Origin: Planctomycetota bacterium
GTDB lineage: Bacteria; Planctomycetota; UBA11346
NCBI GenBank assembly: GCA_024641365.1
Contig: JAHEDF010000179.1
Span: forward strand, 1-7,472
Reading direction: 5' to 3'
DNA: 7,472 bases
Made by a program: the position numbers and the translations under genes. Within the stretch, counting starts at the first letter, position 1. Each line of letters begins with the position of its first letter. This document shows, piece after piece, positions 1-7,025 of this stretch. The notes beneath the pieces were generated by a model. That model worked only from the letters and a program-made list of their open reading frames with translations. It was not told the origin of the DNA and searched no databases.

Positions 1-527
1 GTGTTTCGGTTGCGACTATTGTTGGAGCACAAATTGGTCTCGCTATTCCACCTGATGACGTGCAAGACATTTTGTATGGCCGTCCCTTGCAGGCAAAGGT
101 TACCAATAAATCAAGCAGCAAAGGCTCTGCGTCAATTACCTGCGAGATCGAATTCGCTGACCCATTAGATAAAATACGTGGCGCATCATTATTGGTTACC
201 CCGATGTCATCCCTTAAAGATAAACCAGGGGTCGATAAAGATGGTGCCTATGCACGTTTGCCTGGATCGGTCAAAGAGTTTCCTTTTCGTGTCAATAAAG
301 GACAGGCAACAGTTGACTTTAATTTAAGAGATAAAAACGACACAAAAGTGTCGTACTACGTCCAAGTTAAAATTACATCTACGGGAATTCCTGCGCGCTA
401 TAGCGAAACACCATGGGTAGCGTTTGATTTTTCAGGCAGTGGGGAAAGCAGTTCAACAATCACCTTTGGTACGCCGCGACACGAAGAAAAATCAAAAGAA
501 GCCGAATCAGGTAAAAAAGACGAATAA
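1..527 (+). CDS. C-terminal part of an HtrA/trypsin-like (S1C) serine protease-like protein, 5' end outside window
   Basis: The reading frame is open from base 3 (174 codons) and ends at TAA 525-527, so the gene begins to the left of the window. The first residues, SVATIVGAQIGLAIPPDDV, resemble the last strand of the trypsin-like fold in HtrA/DegP proteases, where a G-x-GFAIP-x-x-x-V segment closes the protease domain. The catalytic His/Asp/Ser are not in the window, so activity cannot be judged. In place of the PDZ domain usual in HtrA there follow about 115 residues rich in alternating hydrophobic and polar positions, suggesting a beta-sandwich, then a low-complexity charged tail (E/K/S) to the stop. 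The GTG at 60 is only an internal codon. Being the end of an S1C-like protein is an inference from one short motif; the alternative is an unrelated secreted beta-rich protein. Confidence 0.5.
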   Translation, partial: VSVATIVGAQIGLAIPPDDVQDILYGRPLQAKVTNKSSSKGSASITCEIEFADPLDKIRGASLLVTPMSSLKDKPGVDKDGAYARLPGSVKEFPFRVNKGQATVDFNLRDKNDTKVSYYVQVKITSTGIPARYSETPWVAFDFSGSGESSSTITFGTPRHEEKSKEAESGKKDE

Positions 528-563
528 TTTATTTGTTGCTGAACAGTAATTAATCCCGAACTC

Positions 564-597
564 TGCGGCCTTGATTGATAAAAAAACCAAGACCGCA
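564..597 (+). terminator. Possible weak terminator hairpin after the protease-like gene
   Basis: An inverted repeat lies 36 bases after the stop codon: TGCGGCCTTG (564-573) pairs with CAAGACCGCA (588-597) with one mismatch around a 14-base A-rich loop. The position suits a transcription end, but no T-run follows the right arm, so intrinsic termination is doubtful. Confidence 0.25.
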
Positions 598-644
598 TGA
601 ATAATAATAAAACCATTTCTTAACTGGTTAACAATATATCTGTA

Positions 645-845
645 ACTCACCAAGTCGCCAAGTAGTCGCCAGCCCCGTATCTGGCAGCCAAATTACCCCA
701 TGAGGGAGGGCAAAGCCCGACCCGGACGCCGAGTGACGTTTGGCGGATACAATGGCCACAAGCACTCCGCCAATTGTTTCGTAGCATAGCGTAGAAAAAA
801 AGCTCCAGACAAAGTCCGTGGGGTTTGGGGCGAAGCCCCGAAACA
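645..845. repeat. G+C-rich non-coding block with three compact hairpins
   Basis: This is most of the 458-base gap between the protease-like gene and the sulfatase. Bases 661-840 are about 58% G+C by hand count, inside an AT-rich spacer. Three hairpins are visible: GGGC-AAA-GCCC (708-718); an 8-bp stem TTGGCGGA/TCCGCCAA (740-747 and 766-773); and GGGGC-GAA-GCCCC (827-839), whose core GCGAAGC is known as an exceptionally stable DNA mini-hairpin. A short near-repeat, AAGTCGCC then AGTCGCC, lies at 653-670. Open frames on the minus strand (628-859) have no start context or domain and read through the hairpins. The composition suggests an intergenic repeat element rather than a gene; no target-site duplication or terminal repeat is evident. 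Confidence 0.45.
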
Positions 846-973
846 AAAATCCCATTCACTCTTGCATATCCATTTTAATCATCAGGTTCATGCTGAAAAC
901 GCACAACCTTTCATGTATTTAATGAAACGCGGTCGTGCTGATTCTGTACATCCTCATTAGAGAAAATTTTCCT

Positions 974-977
974 AGGA
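974..977 (+). promoter_or_regulatory. Ribosome binding site that fixes the sulfatase start
   Basis: AGGA lies 8 bases before ATG 986. It directs the start to that codon rather than to the in-frame GTG at 935, which has no Shine-Dalgarno sequence and would put a long polar stretch before the signal peptide. A weak AT palindrome, GAAAATTTTC (962-971), lies just upstream. Confidence 0.6.
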
Positions 978-985
978 CAAACACC

Positions 986-2353
986 ATGCTTAAATACATC
1001 GCAGCTCTGTTATTGTGCAGTTTGATTTTTTCTGCGGCATCTGTTATCAGCGCCGAGAAGCCAAACTTTATAATTATTTTTACCGATGACCAGGGCTACA
1101 ACGATTTAAGCTGTTTTGGCTCAAAGAAAATTAAAACACCAAACATCGACAGCATTGCTGCTGAGGGGCGAAAGTTCACGTCATTTTATGTTGCGAGTCC
1201 GGTTTGCTCTCCGTCACGAGCAGCCTTGTTGACTGGTTGTTATCCGGTCCGCATTGGCATGGAAAAGCATGTTATCTTTCCTGCCAATAAACACGGTTTG
1301 CACACAGATGAAGTCACCATTGCAGATCTCTTGAAAGGCGCCGGCTATGCAACGGCCTGTGTTGGCAAATGGCATCTCGGTCATGAAAAACCATTTTTGC
1401 CAACCAGTCAGGGTTTTGATAGTTACTACGGCATTCCTTACTCAAATGATATGAACCATCCAGATAATAAAAATAAGCCGAAGATGAGTAGCGATGAGTT
1501 ATGGAAAAATCAGGACTCATATAAACTATGGAAAACACCATTGTTTATTAATGAGGAGATTGCTGAATTACCGGTCAATCAACGAACTGTTACTCGTCAA
1601 TACACTGATCAGGCAATAAAATTTGTAACGGCACAAAAAGATAAGCCGTTTTTTTTATATCTGCCACATAGTATGCCGCATATTCCGCTCTACGTTCCCG
1701 AAGATGTTTATGATCCCAATCCCCAAAATGCCTACACGAATGTTATTGAACATATAGACGCAGAAGTTGGCCGTTTATTAAAGACCGTTAATGATCTTGG
1801 GCTGAGTGATAAAACCTATATTATTTTTACGTCTGATAATGGCCCATGGCTGCAATTTAAAAATCACGGTGGCAGCGCCCTGCCGCTCAGGGATGGCAAA
1901 GGAACGACTTATGAAGGGGGGCAACGCGTGCCCTGTGTCATAAAAGGTCCAGGAATTCCTGCTGGTACGATCAGCGATGAGATATTTGGCACCATCGATA
2001 TGTTACCGAGTATCGCCAAACTTGCTGGTGTTGAACTCAAAACCAGAGGGCCAATTGATGGCTTAGACGCTAGTGCTCTCATGCTCGGGAGTGAAACGTC
2101 TCCGCGCAGTGAATTTGTTTATTATTCATCCCAAGGCGCATTAAATGGTTTACGTCAAGGTGATTTTAAACTACGTCTTATTAAAGGGAAAAATGGCAAA
2201 GAATCCGTTGAGTTATACAATCTCAAAGAGGATATTTCTGAGAAAAATAATCTTGCCGAAACCATGCCCGATAAAGTAAAGGAACTGACCGAACGCATGA
2301 ATGCGGTGCACGCAGATATTACCAAAGACGTACGTCCACGCGGCAACCTGTAA
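986..2353 (+). CDS. Secreted formylglycine-dependent sulfatase (arylsulfatase A-like, S1 family)
   Basis: This 455-residue protein starts at ATG 986 behind an AGGA site. Residues 1-23 form a signal peptide (MLKY, hydrophobic core, cleavage near VISA-EKPN), so it is exported. The alkaline-phosphatase-like sulfatase fold follows, with all key residues at spacings close to human arylsulfatase A: metal ligands D34 and D35 (FTDDQG), the C74-x-P-S-R78 signature whose Cys is converted to formylglycine, K128 and H130 (GKWHLGH), H228 (LPHSMPH), D284 and N285 (TSDNG), and K305 (DGKG). It should hydrolyse sulfate esters in a Ca2+-dependent reaction; the substrate cannot be read from sequence but sulfated polysaccharide fragments are typical for such bacteria. 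No formylglycine-generating enzyme or anSME is in the window, so the activator must be elsewhere. It is convergent with the DUF1552 operon. Function class is secure, substrate unknown. Confidence 0.95.
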   Translation: MLKYIAALLLCSLIFSAASVISAEKPNFIIIFTDDQGYNDLSCFGSKKIKTPNIDSIAAEGRKFTSFYVASPVCSPSRAALLTGCYPVRIGMEKHVIFPANKHGLHTDEVTIADLLKGAGYATACVGKWHLGHEKPFLPTSQGFDSYYGIPYSNDMNHPDNKNKPKMSSDELWKNQDSYKLWKTPLFINEEIAELPVNQRTVTRQYTDQAIKFVTAQKDKPFFLYLPHSMPHIPLYVPEDVYDPNPQNAYTNVIEHIDAEVGRLLKTVNDLGLSDKTYIIFTSDNGPWLQFKNHGGSALPLRDGKGTTYEGGQRVPCVIKGPGIPAGTISDEIFGTIDMLPSIAKLAGVELKTRGPIDGLDASALMLGSETSPRSEFVYYSSQGALNGLRQGDFKLRLIKGKNGKESVELYNLKEDISEKNNLAETMPDKVKELTERMNAVHADITKDVRPRGNL

Positions 2354-2380
2354 TTACGGCATTTAGTGAGAACGATGTGA

Positions 2381-2558
2381 TATCAATTCCGTGTATTTAA
2401 TTACTCAAGAAATTCACAGGAGGCGCGGAGGTTTAAGGAGGAGGCATAAAATAATCGTTAATGTATGCCACTATTTAGCAATTCTTCTCATCCAATCTCT
2501 GTGTCTCCGCGCCTCCTGTGAATGACTTTTCATAATGGCTTTTGAAGCGGAATTGGTA
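2381..2558. repeat. MITE-like palindromic element A between convergent genes
   Basis: The outer ends are an 11-bp inverted repeat: TATCAATTCCG (2381-2391) and CGGAATTGGTA (2548-2558), 10 of 11 pairing. Nested inside is a perfect 19-bp inverted repeat (2412-2430 and 2505-2523; left arm begins ATTCACAGGAGG) around a 74-base, mostly AT-rich centre. A purine-rich GGAGG motif recurs at 2427-2446. No coding frame is present. The same outer ends occur at 6796-6991, in inverted relation, which argues for a dispersed repeat. The folded stem could also end transcription from both flanking genes, although no good T-run follows on either strand. No clear target duplication is seen. This element fills most of the 287-base gap. 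Confidence 0.6.
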
Positions 2559-2640
2559 TGAGTATGCTTTTGGCTATCAATGAACTTCTTATTGGGCGAT
2601 TATGCTGTTATAAAACGGTGAAATTAATACGTTAACATTT

Positions 2641-4059
2641 TTATGTAGCCAATAATTCTGCTAGCGGCTCAAGTTGTTCTTTTTTAGGCAATTGTAAATC
2701 AATTTGGCCGAATCCATCGCGCGGGTGCCCAGCGGCATGTAATAGTGTCGTATAAAAACTACCGATAGTACGATTACCAGATTGTCCATATGATGGGTAA
2801 TGAATGTAGCGCCCGCTTTTAATACGACCGCCGATATTTCCGAGTAACAGCATGGGAAAATTTTGATAATTAGCATGATGTTGTTGGCCAGCATCACTGA
2901 AGAAAACTATCAATGTGTTATCCAACATGGTGCCATTACCTTCAGGCACGGACTCAAGTTTCTTGGCAAGACCAGCAATCAAATCGATATGGAATTTACG
3001 AACTATATTACGTGCGCCATTACCATCGGTGCCATCAGCGAAGTTGGTGTCGCGGCCGATTTTAAAGTCGTCAGCGAGATGACCAATCCCGTGTACGGTT
3101 TTTTCACCTAAACCTAAACCGGAATAATGACTTTCTAGGTCATCAATATCGCACGTGATAACGTTGGTGAGTCCAGCGATCAGTGCGGCTGCTGCCAAAT
3201 CAAAATGCGCTTCAAGACGATGCGTTTCAATTTCAGAAGTATATTTATCAGTTATTGAAGGAATGTGCACGCGTACGCTATCATCAAGTGTCGCTAATTT
3301 AACTTGTCGATCACGCAACGATTCAAACCCAGCTAAATAATGGTCAAGTTTTTCCTTTTCTGCACTAGGTACCAGTCGCTGAGCTCGTTTGACATCATCA
3401 ACCATAAAATCGAGCAGGTGTTTATCTAATTGAGCAGTGGCTTTAAGTTTTACTCCTGAAGCGAGACTGCCAAATAATTCTTGGTATGCCATCATGGGCG
3501 AACAATAATACGGTAATGGTTTTGCCTTTTCCCATGCTGATAATTTTGGATGCGCGATGAGTTCACTGGCACCGCCCATTTTAAAGCCTAAATGCGGAAA
3601 AATCCCTGGTAAGCATTTTGCCAAGGCACCATCAATGGTTTCACCAGCCGGAGGAGCGCCATTATCAGAGCGATAGACGCCAAGAGCACCAAAATTAGCA
3701 CCGTGTGGATCGCTAACGGCTGCTGCTCGTCCAGAAAGATCCTGTAAAATAGTTAATTTGTTCTTAAATGGCTCAAGTGCCTGCATCGATTTATGCAAGG
3801 TAAGCTTTGAAAGTGATTGTTCGAAATATGATTTTTGCTGATATTTTTCAGCGCCATATTTTTCTAAGCCTTCTGGAACGATGCCCCATGGACGCAAACC
3901 ATTAGAACGAACGACAAAGACAAAGCGCTTTGGTGGTTGTGGTGATGATGCGGGGCTACTGGCAATTAATTGATTGAGCACAGGTGAGAAGAGTGCACTG
4001 GTCGCTCCCAGGGATAAGCCTTTCAGAATCTGTCGCCGGTTCATTTTTTCATATTTCAT
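2641..4059 (-). CDS. Tat-exported DUF1552 (HXXSHH family) protein
   Basis: The 472-residue protein opens with a twin-arginine signal, N7-R8-R9-Q-I-L-K, then a hydrophobic stretch (about 13-33), as is usual for DUF1552 proteins, so it is probably exported folded. The body matches that family in length and in landmarks: RFVFVVRSNGLRPW near residue 45, GETIDGALAK near 139, and LDNTLIVFFSDAG near 379, the last resembling the strand-plus-Asp of alkaline-phosphatase-like folds. The family's HXXSHH motif appears altered, as HGIGHL (323-328). The biochemical role of DUF1552 is not established. ATG 4059 is preferred over the ATG five codons later because AGGTG lies 5 bases upstream of it. It follows the cytochrome gene by 13 bases and is surely co-transcribed; such pairs recur in planctomycetes and related phyla. 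Family assignment is firm, function unknown. Confidence 0.88.
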   Translation of the reverse strand: MKYEKMNRRQILKGLSLGATSALFSPVLNQLIASSPASSPQPPKRFVFVVRSNGLRPWGIVPEGLEKYGAEKYQQKSYFEQSLSKLTLHKSMQALEPFKNKLTILQDLSGRAAAVSDPHGANFGALGVYRSDNGAPPAGETIDGALAKCLPGIFPHLGFKMGGASELIAHPKLSAWEKAKPLPYYCSPMMAYQELFGSLASGVKLKATAQLDKHLLDFMVDDVKRAQRLVPSAEKEKLDHYLAGFESLRDRQVKLATLDDSVRVHIPSITDKYTSEIETHRLEAHFDLAAAALIAGLTNVITCDIDDLESHYSGLGLGEKTVHGIGHLADDFKIGRDTNFADGTDGNGARNIVRKFHIDLIAGLAKKLESVPEGNGTMLDNTLIVFFSDAGQQHHANYQNFPMLLLGNIGGRIKSGRYIHYPSYGQSGNRTIGSFYTTLLHAAGHPRDGFGQIDLQLPKKEQLEPLAELLAT

Positions 4060-4064
4060 AGTGG

Positions 4065-4069
4065 CACCT
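4065..4069 (-). promoter_or_regulatory. Ribosome binding site of the DUF1552 gene in the 13-base intergenic gap
   Basis: On the minus strand AGGTG sits 5 bases before ATG 4059, within the short gap after the cytochrome stop codon. It selects the first Met over the second (15 bases further) and indicates translation from a shared transcript. Confidence 0.6.
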
Positions 4070-4072
4070 GTT

Positions 4073-6577
4073 TTATTTTCGCATCAAAAAAGAATCGGAG
4101 GTGAGCAGCGACACGAGTAATGCTTTAAAACTACCCCCGCTGTTAACGTAGGCTTTATCTGCCGCAATGAGCGTTGGAGAATCGTCGAGCGTTTCATTGC
4201 GCCCCATCCAGTAACGAAAGGCAAAGCGAACAAATGTTTGTCGTGCACGTTCACTGGCAGCTAAGCGATTAACCAAATCAAAAGCATCGGTGATGGCCCC
4301 GTCTAGCTGCTTATTATCTGTGCCAATTAATTCACCGCGCGCATCGACCGGTTTTGCATCTGGTGTAGGAGCAATTAAAGCCGCTAGTCGTTGTTCTAAA
4401 TTCTTAATTTGTTTTTGCTGTTCGGCATCATCGATTTTTCCCCATTTATCAATCTCTTTATCCCAGCGCTTCAAGTTATTTTCATAATTTCGCTGGGCTG
4501 TTGTGAAGTTTTTATCCTTGGCATCAGGCTTTTTGAGATCAGCCTTCATTTTTTTCGCATGAGCGATCATGGTTGCTCGTCCTGCGGCATTATAACTGAG
4601 CCAGTTTTTCAAATCCTTTTCCCAATTATTTTTTTGGTTCTCATATTTTTGCTTGGCATCATAATAAGCGTCGGCATCTCCGAGAATCACTTGCTCGCGA
4701 TACCTGCCAAAATCATCGAATAATTCAAAGGGCAGACCGAGTGGATTCATTTTTTTGTGGCATCGCCAGCAATTTTCCTCATCAGTTTTTGTCAAGCGTT
4801 CGCGCAATGTTTTATGCGGATTTTCTTCCAATTTCGCATCAACGCCAATGGGAATTTCGGGGATCGTATCACCGAGCAAATGTTCACGAATCCATTTGCC
4901 GCGTCGAATTGGGTCTGTATCAAAATTTCCACTATGGGCGACTAACCATGCGGGGTGGGTTAACATACCGGCACGTTTTTCGACCGGAAATGGTTGCTCA
5001 ATTGGATAATTCCAGGTGTCCTTATCAAAACCATAAGCCGTGTAATATTGGCCACCGCGATAACTGCCCAGCACAGGTGTGCGACCAGCCGCTAATTGCG
5101 CCTTTACTTCAGCGCTATTTTCGTTGGACAGCATTTCTTTGAGTGCGCGTTCGGCGCGATCAGGAGAAACGTAATGCACGACGTAGCGATTGGAGGTCAG
5201 CAATTGTTTGAGCACGTCTTTGTCGTCGTCTAAGATAGACAACACAAAAAGGTCGGCATCTTTAAATAAAAATTCTGGTTTATGATGTTGGTTGCGTGAC
5301 TTATCTTTGAAGACATCAAAAACGCCACCATAGCCAAAGTATTCGCGGAAAAATCGTAAGATGCGTGGATTTGGACAGGCCTCAACGTGTTGCTCAAATG
5401 TATGATTAATTTCATAGCCCCAATAAGTCTTGGTATTGGTTGCTAATAAGCGTTGCACTTCACGTTCGACATCATTTTTTGATGACAATTTCCCCTCAGC
5501 AACAGCTTTCATCAATTTGTCATCGGGTGGGGAATCCGTTAATGCATAGGCAATAGCATAAGCAATTTCACGCGGTGCCAACATGCGCCGTCCATCAGGT
5601 AGCTCCTCGCCGAGGCCAATTTCTTGCCGGTAAATAAATTCCGGTGACAACATCAGTGCTGTCAGCAAACTTTCTAAGCCTTCTCGTGGCCCAGCAATGT
5701 CTATGGCACGTGTTAGGAATTGATGGGCATAGCGATCAATTTCTTCTGCTTGTGGTTTTCTCTGAAACAATAATTGAAATGATCGATTAACAGCATTCTC
5801 CAGTTGCTCTGCGCGTGGTTTTTCTGTGAGGGCAATAATATCGTTCAATTCACCAAATCGCGATTTACCTTCGCGTACCTTTTGACCTTTTTTATCAGGC
5901 TTTCCATCGGGACCTTTTGGATCCACCAAGCGGCCATCAAGCAGCTCCGCAATGTAATTCTTCGCATTAAGGCGTAGCGTCTTTATCGTCGATTCATTAG
6001 CCAATAAGGTGCCATAATCTTTAAATCCATGTCCATCTTGTGGATTAAAGGGGATACTTCCTTGCGGTAAGCGGTTATTGGCTTCAAATCGATGTAATAT
6101 ATGACCATTTATGCGCCAGAGACGTGGTGGTGAATGCGCAGGCCCTTGGTGTTCACCGCTAAATAATTCGGCGTGATCAACGCGATTGCCAAATTCAGGG
6201 CGACTGAGCCGATCTTCATCCGGTCCACGATTTATTTTTTTCAGTTCGGTGATTATCCATTTTTCAACTGCCAGACGGTCATTACGGGTGGGAAATATTT
6301 TTGCTTTCTCAGGCGGCATGTCGCCATTGCTGATCATCTCTAAAGTTTTTTCCCACCGTTCGACGTCTTTGCCATTGGTGATGATGGGATCAATGGTGTG
6401 GAGAAAAAAATCAGCCTTTTGTTTTTTCTCGCCATGACATTCGATGCAGTACGATTTAAAAAATGGCTTAATATGCTCATTAAATTCTGATAGCTTAGTT
6501 TGTTCATCTACGGCAATGATGCGCGGCGTGAAGAGCAGCAGTGTTAGTGGAATAAGCAGGACATAACGAGTTAACAT
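4073..6577 (-). CDS. Secreted di-haem planctomycete-type cytochrome protein (PSCyt1-DUF1587-1595-1592-1588-1585)
   Basis: With the start at ATG 6577 the protein has 834 residues and a good signal peptide (MLTRYVLLIP..., cleavage near IIA-VDEQ). Order of parts: a PSCyt1-type cytochrome c domain with CIECH haem motif (C44, C47, H48) and MPPE (M87, likely distal ligand); a DUF1587-like region (about 122-215); DUF1595 (257-318, ending LMLSPEFIYRQE); DUF1592 (332-461, LAPREIAYAIAYALTDSPPDD); DUF1588 (535-628) holding a second haem motif CWRCH (C603, C606, H607) and NPLGLPFELFDDFGRYR; an atypical charged insert (about 629-743); DUF1585 (745-834). Two covalent haems imply periplasmic electron transfer; partner and substrate are unknown. 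It is the first gene of an operon with DUF1552. The frame extends to ATG 6664, with further Mets at 6658 and 6625; none has a strong Shine-Dalgarno site (GAGG lies 15 bases before 6577), so the start rests on the signal peptide. Confidence 0.9.
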   Translation of the reverse strand: MLTRYVLLIPLTLLLFTPRIIAVDEQTKLSEFNEHIKPFFKSYCIECHGEKKQKADFFLHTIDPIITNGKDVERWEKTLEMISNGDMPPEKAKIFPTRNDRLAVEKWIITELKKINRGPDEDRLSRPEFGNRVDHAELFSGEHQGPAHSPPRLWRINGHILHRFEANNRLPQGSIPFNPQDGHGFKDYGTLLANESTIKTLRLNAKNYIAELLDGRLVDPKGPDGKPDKKGQKVREGKSRFGELNDIIALTEKPRAEQLENAVNRSFQLLFQRKPQAEEIDRYAHQFLTRAIDIAGPREGLESLLTALMLSPEFIYRQEIGLGEELPDGRRMLAPREIAYAIAYALTDSPPDDKLMKAVAEGKLSSKNDVEREVQRLLATNTKTYWGYEINHTFEQHVEACPNPRILRFFREYFGYGGVFDVFKDKSRNQHHKPEFLFKDADLFVLSILDDDKDVLKQLLTSNRYVVHYVSPDRAERALKEMLSNENSAEVKAQLAAGRTPVLGSYRGGQYYTAYGFDKDTWNYPIEQPFPVEKRAGMLTHPAWLVAHSGNFDTDPIRRGKWIREHLLGDTIPEIPIGVDAKLEENPHKTLRERLTKTDEENCWRCHKKMNPLGLPFELFDDFGRYREQVILGDADAYYDAKQKYENQKNNWEKDLKNWLSYNAAGRATMIAHAKKMKADLKKPDAKDKNFTTAQRNYENNLKRWDKEIDKWGKIDDAEQQKQIKNLEQRLAALIAPTPDAKPVDARGELIGTDNKQLDGAITDAFDLVNRLAASERARQTFVRFAFRYWMGRNETLDDSPTLIAADKAYVNSGGSFKALLVSLLTSDSFLMRK

Positions 6578-6795
6578 GGCAGTTAAAAGATACCTCAAGA
6601 CGTGTCGAAATGGTTGATGAACCATCAAGGGATATCCGCAGGAACCAGGACGATGCATATTCATTTATAGCATAAAGTACTAACTGATAGTATTATCGTT
6701 CGCGACAATTGCTTGTCTTTCTGAGTCAAATTTTGCTACATGTATCTGTAGCTGGGCAGGTTCTGGCTTTTTCGCATATAAAAAGGTGCGTTTTA
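6578..6795 (-). promoter_or_regulatory. Leader and probable promoter region of the cytochrome/DUF1552 operon
   Basis: The operon must be transcribed leftward from here, but no convincing -35/-10 pair stands out. TTGACT (minus strand, 6729-6724) and TAATAC (6695-6690) are 28 bases apart, too far for a sigma-70 promoter. A small dyad, GCTACA-6-TGTAGC (6735-6740 and 6747-6752), with a TACATGTA palindrome at its left part, could be a regulator site, but one copy is weak evidence. If translation starts at one of the upstream Mets, bases 6578-6664 are coding. Confidence 0.3.
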
Positions 6796-6991
6796 TACTA
6801 ATTCCGCCTCAAATCATCCGTAATGGCAACAGTTAACATGGAGAACCAGTATCATGGAGAACCAGAGAACCGAAGAGGAAAGCTGTGCTTTTTTTCAATA
6901 ACCACAGGATTTCCACCTTAGTATTTCTCCGTTTTTCCGGTCCTCCATGTAAGTGTCTTATTATTTAGGATATAGTGAGCCGGAATTGGTA
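6796..6991. repeat. MITE-like palindromic element B
   Basis: The outer ends are TACTAATTCCG (6796-6806) and CGGAATTGGTA (6981-6991), 10 of 11 pairing; the right end is identical to that of the element at 2381-2558. The left subterminal part (CCGCCTCAAA) matches the opposite end of that element (CCGCTTCAAA read on the minus strand), so the two copies are inverted relative to each other. An inner inverted repeat, ACATGGAGAACC (6836-6847) and GGTCCTCCATGT (6939-6950), pairs at 11 of 12. The left arm contains a direct repeat of CATGGAGAACCAG (6837-6849 and 6853-6865). No coding frame is visible. Confidence 0.55.
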
Positions 6992-7025
6992 GTAGGAGTG
7001 CGAATTATAAGAAACTGTAAAGTCA

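Noticed and set aside
645..845. The G+C-rich block as an integron attC site or a diversity-generating retroelement template
   Set aside because: No RYYYAAC/GTTRRRY core pair frames the hairpins, and no reverse transcriptase, variable repeat or second copy is in the window.
628..859. Overlapping minus-strand open frames of 70 and 75 codons in the G+C-rich block
   Set aside because: They run through the hairpins, have no ribosome site, signal or domain, and overlap each other in different frames; openness follows from base composition.
935..985. GTG 935 as start of the sulfatase
   Set aside because: No Shine-Dalgarno sequence; it would add 17 polar residues before a textbook signal peptide, while ATG 986 has AGGA at 8 bases.
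2412..2523. The 19-bp inverted repeat as a simple intrinsic terminator
   Set aside because: The loop is 74 bases and no T-run follows either arm; the shared outer ends with the copy at 6796-6991 fit a repeat element better, though a role in termination is not excluded.
2863..3340. Plus-strand open frames opposite the DUF1552 gene
   Set aside because: They lie antisense to recognisable DUF1552 coding sequence, with no independent support.
4741..5142. Plus-strand open frames of up to 133 codons opposite the cytochrome gene
   Set aside because: They are antisense to conserved DUF1588 coding sequence and show no domain or start signal.
6690..6729. TTGACT and TAATAC as a sigma-70 promoter for the cytochrome operon
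   Set aside because: The boxes are 28 bases apart, well outside the 16-18 base spacing required.
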